Origin: Candidatus Melainabacteria bacterium
GTDB lineage: Bacteria > Cyanobacteriota > Vampirovibrionia > LMEP-6097
Length of the DNA stretch: 64,000 nt
NCBI GenBank assembly: GCA_005110385.1
Contig: DUDT01000016.1
Coordinates: 1 to 64,000 of the forward strand
Reading direction: 5' to 3'
Shown one piece after another: positions 1 through 8,099 of this stretch. The number at the start of each line of letters is the position of its first letter. Position 1 is the stretch's first letter. A program made the position numbers and the translations under genes. The notes under the pieces were generated by a model. It saw only the letters and a list, made by a program, of their open reading frames with translations, was not told where the DNA came from and did not search any database.

Positions 1-169
1 GATAGTCATAACTCAAAGTCTGCTGTGAAAAGGATTTCCTGCATTTTTTACAGTAATATTTCTGAATTATTTTTCTATCTGATTTTCTCTCAAAAAAACC
101 ACGACGAATCACTGTTCCCTTAGCTTTACATATCGAACATTCATCAAGACCATGTACTCTTTCTCTCAT
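1..169 (-). CDS. Transposase N-terminus, zinc-ribbon type (cut by window edge)
   Basis: Reading leftwards from an ATG at 167-169, the minus strand stays open for 56 codons to the window edge. The peptide begins MRERVHGLDECSICKAKG and has two Cys pairs (CSIC near residue 11, CKKC near residue 43) followed by RKSFSQQ. A CxxC...CxxC pair with a basic segment and a (K/R)xF motif is typical of the DNA-binding N-terminus of several insertion-sequence transposases. The catalytic part lies outside the window, so the family cannot be named. The sequence at 202-223, just upstream of the start, may be the element's terminal repeat. It could instead be another zinc-ribbon protein. Confidence 0.55.
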   Translation of the reverse strand, partial: MRERVHGLDECSICKAKGTVIRRGFFERKSDRKIIQKYYCKKCRKSFSQQTLSYDY

Positions 170-201
170 TCATAATATTCTCCCTCCATAACCCCTCTGC
201 T

Positions 202-223
202 TTTTAGGGGTCATTTTTCCCCA
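202..223. repeat. Possible insertion-sequence end, 18-bp core shared with 50202-50219
   Basis: The core aggggtcatttttcccca recurs as a perfect reverse complement at 50202-50219. It lies about 35 bp upstream of the partial transposase start, where a terminal inverted repeat would be expected. The rest of 170-381 has no gene that I can support; it is AT-rich leader sequence before the next gene. Confidence 0.35.
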
Positions 224-381
224 GATTTATTTAAGTGAAGTTAATTGGGGCAGTTTAAAACTAATTATTAGGACATATTGAATTATTTATTAAAGAGTGT
301 TTATAATATTGTTAATTGCAAAGAGGCATCTAGTCCAAAGACGACTAAAATGGATTTAAATGTTTCTCACTAGTAACTAAT

Positions 382-894
382 ATGAAAAATGAGAATGATT
401 TGTCCTCTACGCCTTTCACTGCTGAAACCCAGTCTTACAGGGATGCTTTATCTAAAATAGATGTTTTTTTTAAGTCTAATACTGAGCGTATTTCTCAATT
501 ATGGGAGACTTATTCACCTATATCAGCCCTGTCATCTGGATTCAGATCACTAGAGGCTACTTTAATTGAAGCTTTCCCAGTAGAAAAATCTCTTAGAAAT
601 TTTGGGATTTTATCTCTAATAGCCTTAATAAGTAATCCAGCCTTTGGGGGTTCCCCTTTTTTACAAGGAAATATTTTTAGAATTTTAATGGATATGGTTT
701 TCCTTGTATCAGTAGTCGCAGCTTTCGTCTCCCTCTGTAATTATTCACACCGTGAATATACTACTTATCAAGCCCGTCTCCTACAAGAGAGAAGACGAAA
801 GTATTTATCAAAGGAGAGGGCCTGTCGTAGAGATAAGCCCATAAAACATCTTCACAGACTTGATCGTGAAAAGGTACTCACTAAGCAGTCTTAA
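382..894 (+). CDS. Hypothetical membrane protein
   Basis: This 170-residue protein has no family I recognise. Two hydrophobic stretches (about residues 72-90 and 98-120) look like a transmembrane hairpin. They are followed by a strongly basic tail rich in Arg and Lys (RRRKYLSKERACRRDK), which suggests that the C-terminus is cytoplasmic. The N-terminal 70 residues are polar. The start is the first ATG. It lies 31 bp upstream of the zinc dehydrogenase on the same strand and may be cotranscribed with it. Confidence 0.55.
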   Translation: MKNENDLSSTPFTAETQSYRDALSKIDVFFKSNTERISQLWETYSPISALSSGFRSLEATLIEAFPVEKSLRNFGILSLIALISNPAFGGSPFLQGNIFRILMDMVFLVSVVAAFVSLCNYSHREYTTYQARLLQERRRKYLSKERACRRDKPIKHLHRLDREKVLTKQS

Positions 895-925
895 ATATGC
901 ATGGATTAATGCGAAAATTAAGATT

Positions 926-2062
926 ATGAGCAGTCCCATGAAAGCCTTAGTCTATTCACCCGCTGCGGCAGCTACAGCTTTTTTAGATTTAATAGAGTAT
1001 GAAACACCTCAGGATACTGAATATTCTTGCTTGATAAAGGTTTTAGGCTGTGGAGTCTGTGGTTCTGATTTACTTAAATTAGAGAGAGCTTTAGTGAAAC
1101 CTAATACTGTCTTAGGTCATGAAATGGTCGGAGAGGTATTCGAAATAAATGAAGCTTTAAGCAGAAAATATAATTTAAAAAAAGGTGACAGAATAGTATC
1201 TTCGCATCATGTACCTTGCGGGAAATGTAATTATTGTCTTAATGATAAGGAAAGCCTCTGCTCACAGTTTAAATCAACGAATTTTAATCCAGGAGCCTTC
1301 TGTGAATATTTAGAACTCAGTGAAGATCATTTAAAACATACTGTAATAAAATTGAATGAAGAAACATCTAACCTCTCCGCAAGCTTCACTGAGCCAGTAG
1401 CCTGCTGCATTAAAGCGATAAAAAAATCTGGATTATTCGCACATAAAGGCTCTACTACTGTATTAATTCTAGGACTTGGTTCTATTGGTCTTATTATCGG
1501 TAGGCTTATTAATTATTATCGCAAGCATAAAGATCTTTTACACTCCTCCGTCTCAGAGTTGTATACCCAGCAAAACTACTATCAAGAAGGAATCAATCTC
1601 TACGGCTGCGACCCCATAGAAACTAAGCTAAAGCTCGCAGCAGAAAGCGGTTTTGATAAAGTCTTTAATGATATAGCTTTAATAAATAACGCTGAAAAAC
1701 CAGACTACATCTTTCTTTCAGCAGGTGCAAATATATGTATCGATTTAGCCATTAGCTATATCCGCGATGGCGGCACTATCGTCGTCTTCTCTAGTGTCCC
1801 CGATAGCGCTAAAGCCTTTACTAATAATGATATTTACTATAAAGAGTTAAGCATAATTAGCAGCTATTCACCGAATCTGAGTGATCTTAAAGAAAGCTAT
1901 CAGCTTATCTCAGAGAATAAAATCCGAGTCTCTGACCTAATTTCACACACCGCTAATTTATCTAATCTCGGTGAAATCATCGTGAAAGCTCGCAAGGATA
2001 ATGGTATTAAAGTCTACTTAGACCTTGGAGACCGTGCGGTCATTCGTCCTCCTCAGCCTTGA
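926..2062 (+). CDS. Zinc-dependent alcohol/polyol dehydrogenase family protein
   Basis: This is a medium-chain dehydrogenase/reductase, probably NAD(P)-dependent oxidation of an alcohol or polyol. Visible motifs in order: GCGVCGSD (catalytic zinc Cys), GHEMVGEV (zinc His-Glu), a structural-zinc cluster PCGKCNYCLNDKESLC, and a Rossmann GLGSIG segment. The length is normal for the family. The start MSSPMKALV is preferred over a 22-codon upstream extension that overlaps the previous gene. The last residues, GDRAVIRPPQP, and the stop codon are read from a truncated palindromic element (2027-2087), so the original C-terminus has been replaced. The substrate cannot be told from sequence; threonine and sorbitol dehydrogenases are relatives. 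Confidence 0.85.
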   Translation: MSSPMKALVYSPAAAATAFLDLIEYETPQDTEYSCLIKVLGCGVCGSDLLKLERALVKPNTVLGHEMVGEVFEINEALSRKYNLKKGDRIVSSHHVPCGKCNYCLNDKESLCSQFKSTNFNPGAFCEYLELSEDHLKHTVIKLNEETSNLSASFTEPVACCIKAIKKSGLFAHKGSTTVLILGLGSIGLIIGRLINYYRKHKDLLHSSVSELYTQQNYYQEGINLYGCDPIETKLKLAAESGFDKVFNDIALINNAEKPDYIFLSAGANICIDLAISYIRDGGTIVVFSSVPDSAKAFTNNDIYYKELSIISSYSPNLSDLKESYQLISENKIRVSDLISHTANLSNLGEIIVKARKDNGIKVYLDLGDRAVIRPPQP

Positions 2063-2087
2063 AACTGCACGTTGTGCAGCGGTCTCC
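2027..2087 (-). repeat. Palindromic element, internally deleted copy
   Basis: Both terminal arms are present (ggagaccg at one end, cggtctcc at the other) along with the left half of the core (the gaggaggacgaatgaccgc segment in sense orientation on the minus strand). About 60 bp of the right half seen in full copies is missing. It overlaps the 3' end of the zinc dehydrogenase and provides its stop codon. Confidence 0.8.
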
Positions 2088-2093
2088 CCTTAG

Positions 2094-3320
2094 TTAGCGC
2101 GTTAAGCAGTACTCTTGATAACTACGATAATTTCTCTGAATCTCTTCCATGCTATCAGCACCGAATTTCTCAAGAAAGGCTCTTGCGATAGTGAAAGCTA
2201 ACATCGCTTCTAAAACCACTCCAGCAGCAGGCACCACACAAACATCTGACCTTTCAAAATGAGATTTAGAATCATTTTGGGTTTCTAAATCAATAGAATC
2301 TAAAGTGGAAACTAATGTAGGAATAGGTTTTACGCCAACTTTACAAACTATCGGCTCACCATTACTCATACCACCCTCTATACCACCAAGGTTATTAGAC
2401 TTACGAGAATAACGAAATTCTTTATCTACCTTCTCTTTGGCAAGGAAAATTTGATCTTGAACTACAGAACCTGGATGTTCTCCTACTCCCTTCCCCATGC
2501 CGATCTCCACTGACTTAACAGTATGAACACTCATTAAAGCTTGTGCTATAAGACCATCTAATCTTCTATCCCACTGAACATGGCTACCTAAGCCTATAGG
2601 CACGCCCACAGCAAAAACTTCTACTGTACCACCTACAGTATCACCGCTTTTGCGGATTTTATTTATATATTCTTTCATCCGTGTCTCTGTTTCAGAAGTA
2701 TCGCAGATACGTAATTCTGAAGCCTCGACTTTATCTTTAAAGCTCTGATAATCAAGACTCTCTCTTAAAGCTTCTGCAGATTCACTCAGACCGATCTCAC
2801 CGATATTTAATACATGAGAAAATATATCTATTCCAAAATTCGCTAAAAATTTTCTGCAAATAGCCCCGACTACCACTCTAGAAGTGGTTTCTCTTGCAGA
2901 TGATCTCTCCAGAATATCTCTAACATCCGTGGCATGATATTTCACAGCACCAGCTAAATCTGCATGCCCTGGTCTTACCTTGGAAATGAATCTAGCCGTA
3001 AGCTGCTCACTTACCTCTGCGATAGATTCATCTACTGGAGCAGGGTTCATAGCATAAAGCCATTTTTCATGATCTTTATTAATAATCTTTATGCTTACAG
3101 GTGCTCCACCAAAGCTTCTTCCATGTCTCACACCACCAGTAAAGAAAGCCTGATCTTTTTCTATCTTCATGCGGGCACCTCTACCGTAACCGCCTTGGCG
3201 TCGCTTTAAATCTAAATCGATGTCTTCTTTTAAAAGTGACATATTCGAGGGAATCCCCTCTAGGATTATGTTTAATTCCGGTCCATGGGACTCCCCAGCT
3301 GTAAGGAATCTAAGAGTCAT
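2094..3320 (-). CDS. aroC: Chorismate synthase
   Basis: It converts 5-enolpyruvylshikimate-3-phosphate to chorismate, the last shared step of aromatic amino acid synthesis, with reduced FMN as cofactor. Family signatures are clear: GESHGPEL near the N-terminus, GVRHGRSFGG, the RSSARETTSRV segment, GIEGGMSNG, and RSDVCVVPAAGVV near the C-terminus. At 408 residues it is slightly longer than average. The start ATG overlaps the stop codon of the upstream MerR-like gene in a TAATG arrangement, so the two are probably translationally coupled. It is the last gene of the rpsR-rpmB-merR-like-aroC run. Confidence 0.95.
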   Translation of the reverse strand: MTLRFLTAGESHGPELNIILEGIPSNMSLLKEDIDLDLKRRQGGYGRGARMKIEKDQAFFTGGVRHGRSFGGAPVSIKIINKDHEKWLYAMNPAPVDESIAEVSEQLTARFISKVRPGHADLAGAVKYHATDVRDILERSSARETTSRVVVGAICRKFLANFGIDIFSHVLNIGEIGLSESAEALRESLDYQSFKDKVEASELRICDTSETETRMKEYINKIRKSGDTVGGTVEVFAVGVPIGLGSHVQWDRRLDGLIAQALMSVHTVKSVEIGMGKGVGEHPGSVVQDQIFLAKEKVDKEFRYSRKSNNLGGIEGGMSNGEPIVCKVGVKPIPTLVSTLDSIDLETQNDSKSHFERSDVCVVPAAGVVLEAMLAFTIARAFLEKFGADSMEEIQRNYRSYQEYCLTR

Positions 3321-4192
3321 TAGCTTTTAACCCAACGCAGAATCTGAATCCAGCTATTTAACATCTTAGCTCTACGGTCAAGAGAATCTAATAGATTAAG
3401 TCTCTCAACATGGGTCAGTTTACCCTTTTTTAATTTATTTTTAAGAAAATTAAGTGATTTAGTGTCATTAGCAATTTCACGCTGTATATATCTAAAGCTA
3501 AAAGCCTTATGGCGAATCTTACGTGGACGAAGACTATCTTTAGTGGTCGCTTCTGTCTCTTCTGTAAGTTCTATTTCATCTAAATCTCCGCCCTCTTCTT
3601 CAGCTAGAGCATCTAATTCGAGTGCCTCAGCCTGAACATCCTGCTGCTCTACGTCAAATTTAGCTTCGATTTCTTCACTTTCAATAAAATCCTGAATATA
3701 AGAAGGTTCCCTCTTAGCTTTCTTAATAAATGGCTCTCCCTCAGCATCTTTAGCTGAAAGTATAATCCCAGACTCAGAGACGGTTTCCTCGCTTAAATGT
3801 TCAGAACTAATTAGTGAATCATCTGCCTTCTCGGAATTAAAAGAATCAGACTCCTCTACAGATGTGTCTGAATTATCTTCTACGATATCTAGGCTAGCCT
3901 GAGCTACATCAGATGAATCCGTTTTCTCTGATTTTTTATTTCCCTCTAAAGCTTTCTTTTCTTTTTTACGCTCATCATCGAAAAGCTGTTTTATATCTTT
4001 ATTACGCTTCCCTTCTGCTTTAAGAGCCATGACTCTGCGCACGATAGCTACTACATCATCTGTAAGATGAATATTTCTTTTTACCTTTAAATTAGGAAGC
4101 TCAAAAAACTTCAAAAGCTTCTTCAGAACTAGATCCGTAATCTCTAATTCCGCAGCTAACTCTTTTACTGTTATTAAATCACTTTCTGACAA
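3320..4192 (-). CDS. MerR-like HTH protein with long acidic linker
   Basis: Residues 1-60 (VKELAAELEITDLVLKKLLKFF...) resemble a MerR-type winged helix-turn-helix. A long acidic Ser/Glu/Asp-rich middle follows (about 85-215), then a basic C-terminal domain containing RPRKIRHKAF and a predicted helical segment. The conserved effector domains of classical MerR regulators are absent. The apparent start is TTG. It sits between rpmB (11 bp upstream) and aroC (1-bp overlap), so it is cotranscribed with ribosomal protein genes. The function is unknown; DNA binding is inferred from the N-terminus only. Confidence 0.65.
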   Translation of the reverse strand: MSESDLITVKELAAELEITDLVLKKLLKFFELPNLKVKRNIHLTDDVVAIVRRVMALKAEGKRNKDIKQLFDDERKKEKKALEGNKKSEKTDSSDVAQASLDIVEDNSDTSVEESDSFNSEKADDSLISSEHLSEETVSESGIILSAKDAEGEPFIKKAKREPSYIQDFIESEEIEAKFDVEQQDVQAEALELDALAEEEGGDLDEIELTEETEATTKDSLRPRKIRHKAFSFRYIQREIANDTKSLNFLKNKLKKGKLTHVERLNLLDSLDRRAKMLNSWIQILRWVKS

Positions 4193-4203
4193 GATGTTTT
4201 ATA

Positions 4204-4464
4204 TTATGCAACGTTTCTAATACGTTTGTGTGCTCTTCCTTTTTTAAGCTCAGCACTAGTGATGCCAGACTTAAGATGAGGAAAGGTTTTAATAGCTTTA
4301 GTAGAAACTTTTATTTTCTGTTTTTTACCATCAATAATGGCAACGATAGTCTGAAGATTAGGCTCAAATCTTCTTTTAGCAGTAGGGTTATAGTGAGATC
4401 TTAAGAAAGCGTATCTCCAGCCTTTACCTGCTTTTTTACCTGTTATCGCACACACTTTTGACAT
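4204..4464 (-). CDS. rpmB: 50S ribosomal protein L28 (bL28)
   Basis: It is a structural protein of the large ribosomal subunit. The N-terminus MSKVCAITGKKAGKG and the segment TAKRRFEPNLQ match the L28 signature (C-x-TGK... K-RRF-PNLQ). The 86-residue length is normal. It follows rpsR by 35 bp on the same strand and precedes the MerR-like gene. Confidence 0.95.
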   Translation of the reverse strand: MSKVCAITGKKAGKGWRYAFLRSHYNPTAKRRFEPNLQTIVAIIDGKKQKIKVSTKAIKTFPHLKSGITSAELKKGRAHKRIRNVA

Positions 4465-4499
4465 AATACTTTTTCCTAAATTTCTTCCCTTAAAAACTC

Positions 4500-4745
4500 T
4501 TAGTGATTTACTGTAGTCGTGAAAGGCATTAAACCTACAGCTCTAGATCTTTTTATAGCTCTTTTAACTTTTCTAATTACCTTAGCTTTAAGACCGGCTT
4601 GGCGAAGGTTAAGTATTTTACCAGTGTTATAGTCGATAAAATTCTTAAGCACGTCAGTGTTTTTATAATCAACCTCTCTTTCATCTACCACGATGATTTT
4701 AGGGGTTTTCTTAAAGTTCTTAAATGGTTTTTTAGTGAAGGCCAT
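4500..4745 (-). CDS. rpsR: 30S ribosomal protein S18 (bS18)
   Basis: It is a small-subunit ribosomal protein that binds with S6 at the platform. The signature DYKNTDVLKNFIDYNTGKIL followed by RQAGLKAKVIRKVKRAIKRSRAVGLMPF matches the S18 core. The 81-residue length is normal. It is first in the run rpsR-rpmB-merR-like-aroC; no rpsF or ssb is adjacent. Confidence 0.95.
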   Translation of the reverse strand: MAFTKKPFKNFKKTPKIIVVDEREVDYKNTDVLKNFIDYNTGKILNLRQAGLKAKVIRKVKRAIKRSRAVGLMPFTTTVNH

Positions 4746-4800
4746 GAGAGTGAAAATTATAGCATTAGTTTTTATTGGTGTTAAGTGTTTCGGGGATCTT

Positions 4801-6225
4801 TTATTTTGAGTTTATTTTTTTAGATTGAGTCTTACCATTATCGCCCGCATTTACGCCTGAGGTACCAGCATCAACATTCTTAGCTCTCACTACTGAACCT
4901 ATGTGAACGAACCTAGAAATATCCTCTCCATGGTCCTTAGGACTATATTTTTCTCTCTTATTACCAGAATAAAGAGAAACTTCTGTAGGTTGTTTCCCTT
5001 GCATTAACTCACCTACTGATTTCTTATAATCAGGGTGCATTATTTTTCTGCCATCTTGGCGCAAAATTACGGCAACTTTTATGGGTGTTTCGGACTCGGG
5101 AACAGCTACTTCCTTAGCACCATTATTACTTGCTGCAGCAAATTCATCGCCAACTGTTACCCTGCGAGCTCCACCAGATAAGGCACTTAATTGTTTATTA
5201 GTAACAAATTCTCCAAGTGAACTTGCATGAGAAGTAACAATACCAGCAACTCCCTTATTCAGTGCAGCAGCAATGGCTTCTTGTACTTTAGAATTCACTT
5301 CATCAAAAACAATTATCTGGGCTCCATGATTTTCAACAGCTTGCTTAACTACAGTTTCATAGTCTCCACCTGGTGGAACAGACATTCTAATTACACTGTT
5401 ACCCAAAACCGAATGAGGCTTAGGCGAGGCACCACCTACTTCATTTGCCCCTCCTTCAATGAGAACAACTCTTTTTTTCTGGGAAACTGTCTCTATAAGT
5501 GTTCGAAGTAAAGAGGTTTTACCTGTGCCCGGAGGACCTAGAAGAATGATTGATTTACCATGCTCTGCATAATCTCGCAAATCATTTACAAGCTTCAAAT
5601 CTTGCTGAGTAAAAGCTCTTCCAGGACGAAGAGTGAGGACAAAATTCTTAACTGAAGCAAATGCTCTCTCAAAAGGATTCTTAGTCTTTGCACTCTTCTC
5701 ATCAACTGGCAAATCACCCGAAGAGAACCAAGACACTCTATGTAAATCTTCTATCTCACCACTACTATCTGTAGATGGCTTAAGGTTAATCCGCCCTGTC
5801 TCAAGGTTTTGTGGGGTACCTAATTTACTCTTAATCTTAACCATATCCTCCTCAGAGATTGGATCGTTAGGCAATATTATTTTAGGTTCACGATTAATGA
5901 CAGTTAATAATGGTCTGCCTACTTGTACGGTAATTTCCGTTATCCCAGATTCATATTCTTTAAGTGCTGCCTTCTGTTTTTCTGGCAAGACATCGAGAAG
6001 TTTACCGAGTTCGCGAGCATTGAGAGCAGCTATATCTTGAGGAGGGAGCCCTGCAAGAACCTCTGCTGTGGTTCTACCTTCTTGTTCGCGAGCTTTTTTT
6101 AATTGCTGCTGCAATTGCCTAAGTGTCTCATCAGACACAGGTAATGCTTGTTGCAATCGCTCATCATCACCTATTTCGTTAGGAAATTGTGTTGTTGTTT
6201 GTGGTTGATTAATACTAAAATCCAT
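4801..6225 (-). CDS. Ycf45-like AAA ATPase
   Basis: This 474-residue protein resembles the Ycf45 / R3H-associated ATPase family of cyanobacteria and plastids, related to SpoIIIAA-type P-loop proteins. The N-terminal region (to about 200) contains ITEITVQVGRPL...VNREP-like sequence typical of the family. The ATPase core has Walker A GPPGTGKTS (about 230-238), a sensor-like GGANEVGGA segment, Walker B IIVFDEV (about 304-310) and a VTSHASSLGEF motif. I do not see the C-terminal R3H nucleic-acid-binding domain of long relatives; the tail is low-complexity. No operon partner is evident. The cellular role of the family is not settled. Confidence 0.75.
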   Translation of the reverse strand: MDFSINQPQTTTQFPNEIGDDERLQQALPVSDETLRQLQQQLKKAREQEGRTTAEVLAGLPPQDIAALNARELGKLLDVLPEKQKAALKEYESGITEITVQVGRPLLTVINREPKIILPNDPISEEDMVKIKSKLGTPQNLETGRINLKPSTDSSGEIEDLHRVSWFSSGDLPVDEKSAKTKNPFERAFASVKNFVLTLRPGRAFTQQDLKLVNDLRDYAEHGKSIILLGPPGTGKTSLLRTLIETVSQKKRVVLIEGGANEVGGASPKPHSVLGNSVIRMSVPPGGDYETVVKQAVENHGAQIIVFDEVNSKVQEAIAAALNKGVAGIVTSHASSLGEFVTNKQLSALSGGARRVTVGDEFAAASNNGAKEVAVPESETPIKVAVILRQDGRKIMHPDYKKSVGELMQGKQPTEVSLYSGNKREKYSPKDHGEDISRFVHIGSVVRAKNVDAGTSGVNAGDNGKTQSKKINSK

Positions 6226-6371
6226 CCACCCAATTTTATATCAAGTAAGACATATTTTTCAAGAGAAAAAATATAATATTATCTAGAGTTTTATGATAAT
6301 AATTTAACATTTAATTTCTTAAGCACAAAAATGAAACTATAAGCTAACCTCTAAAAGCTAAACTTCTATTT

Positions 6372-7148
6372 ATGCCTCTATATTTAATCGCTACTCCTAT
6401 TGGAAATTTAGAAGATATCACTCTGCGTGCCTTAAGGCATCTTCGCGAGGCGGATTTAATTTACAGTGAAGATACACGTGTCAGCATAAAGCTTTTAAAT
6501 CATTTCGAAATTACCGGTAAAAAACTTATTAGCTGCAATAAAGAAAATGAATTTAGGCGCACAGCAGAGATAAAATCCTCTTTAACAGAAGGGAAAAATA
6601 TAGTTCTTATCTCAGATGCTGGCACACCACTCATCTCAGATCCAGGTTCGCTTATACTTCAAGAACTTTGGGGATTATCTGAAGAAAGCTTTATTCATGA
6701 AAATCGAACACCTCATGTAGTTCCGGTAGGAGGTATCTCTTCTTTAACATCCGCACTTAGTGCATGTCCGTTAGACACTTCTCGTTTCGTCTTTGAAGGC
6801 TTTTTACCACATGGCGGGAAACAGCGTCGCAGAGTTTTAAAGAGACTCTTAAATGAAGAAAGACCTATAGTTTTTTTTGAAAGCCCTCACCGAGTGATGG
6901 ATACACTAGAAGATTTAGAAAAGCTTTTTAACGCTGAGGCTGAGACAGTAGCAGATCAAGAAAAATTATTTCCTGAAAATACTTCGCTTGTTTTTATCGC
7001 ACGTGAAATGACTAAACTCCATGAGGATTTTTTCCTTGGCGCCCCTATAACCGCAATCAAATGGCTTCAAGATAAATTTCCCACTGGTAAAATCCAAGGT
7101 GAATTTGTGCTAATTTTTAAACATGCTTTTCGTAACGAATCACGCTAA
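6372..7148 (+). CDS. rsmI: 16S rRNA (cytidine1402-2'-O)-methyltransferase
   Basis: It methylates the ribose of C1402 in the decoding centre of 16S rRNA using S-adenosylmethionine. Tetrapyrrole-methylase-fold signatures are present: MPLYLIATPIGNLEDITLRAL at the N-terminus, YSEDTRVSIKLLNHF, SDAGTPLISDPG and FFESPHRV. At 258 residues it is a little short at the C-terminus. It overlaps the next gene by 26 bp, which suggests cotranscription. Confidence 0.95.
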   Translation: MPLYLIATPIGNLEDITLRALRHLREADLIYSEDTRVSIKLLNHFEITGKKLISCNKENEFRRTAEIKSSLTEGKNIVLISDAGTPLISDPGSLILQELWGLSEESFIHENRTPHVVPVGGISSLTSALSACPLDTSRFVFEGFLPHGGKQRRRVLKRLLNEERPIVFFESPHRVMDTLEDLEKLFNAEAETVADQEKLFPENTSLVFIAREMTKLHEDFFLGAPITAIKWLQDKFPTGKIQGEFVLIFKHAFRNESR

Positions 7149-8088
7149 GAAAAATGGCAGAGCATCAGAAATAGATAAACCATTTATTTTTGAGCAGGGT
7201 GATAATGAAGTCGGGCAGCATATATATTTTTGTGAAGATAAAAACGGCATTCAGACTGAGATCGGCTCAAATAAGCTGTTAACCAAGCTCAGAGAAACAG
7301 ATGCGCAGGAGTTATTAATTTATTTTCATGGCTTTAATGTTCAGCCAGCTCAAGCCATCGAGCATGGACGCAAAATGCAGGGGTTTTTCACCCAAGTAGG
7401 TGCTTCTATAAAAGTAGTACCTTTTATATGGCCCTGCGGTGATAAAACTGGAATCATTCGAGATTATTATGACGATCAAGACTCAGCGAATGCAAGTGCT
7501 ATTGCGTTTGCTAGAATGATGGCTAAATTTATGGACTGGCAAGAAAAAAACCGAGATGAGGGAATCGCCTGCATGAAAAGAGTAAACATTTTATCTCACT
7601 CCATGGGTAACAGAGTTTTTAGAAATAGCATGGCTTACTGGCTCAAAAACTACTCTAAAACAGCAAATGCTCCTTTTTTGTTTCGCAACGTCTTTATGGT
7701 AGCTGCTGATATAGCGAATCAGTCTTTAGAAAAAACTCAAAACGGTTATGTAATCTGTGAAGCCTCAAGAAATGTCATCACCTACTTCGCAAGTGATGAT
7801 CAGGCACTTAGAGGTAGTAAAGTCGCCAATGTAAAACGTGGACAACTTACACGTAGATTAGGTCATACAGGGCCAGAAGACATGAAAAAATCTAATAGCC
7901 CAGTGCCAGATAACGTCTTTGCGGTAGATTGTAGTGACGTAAACAGTGAATATGACAGCCCCATGGGGCATTCATACTTTATAGATGATAAAAATGGTAA
8001 ACCTAATAAAGTTTTCCTGCATATCGCTGAAACTATAAAAATGGGCAGAATAAAAGCTGACCAGCATAGGATTTTAGTAATCGAGTAA
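7123..8088 (+). CDS. Alpha/beta hydrolase, DUF900-like
   Basis: It is a probable serine hydrolase. YFHGFN near residue 67 is the oxyanion strand and LSHSMGN places the nucleophile at about Ser160. Aspartate and a C-terminal His (DSPMGHSYF near residue 290) can complete the triad. The overall layout matches the DUF900 hydrolase family of unknown substrate. No signal peptide is visible. It overlaps rsmI by 26 bp and is followed 11 bp later by an unknown gene on the same strand. Confidence 0.75.
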   Translation: MLFVTNHAKKNGRASEIDKPFIFEQGDNEVGQHIYFCEDKNGIQTEIGSNKLLTKLRETDAQELLIYFHGFNVQPAQAIEHGRKMQGFFTQVGASIKVVPFIWPCGDKTGIIRDYYDDQDSANASAIAFARMMAKFMDWQEKNRDEGIACMKRVNILSHSMGNRVFRNSMAYWLKNYSKTANAPFLFRNVFMVAADIANQSLEKTQNGYVICEASRNVITYFASDDQALRGSKVANVKRGQLTRRLGHTGPEDMKKSNSPVPDNVFAVDCSDVNSEYDSPMGHSYFIDDKNGKPNKVFLHIAETIKMGRIKADQHRILVIE

Positions 8089-8099
8089 GTTAATTCGTA

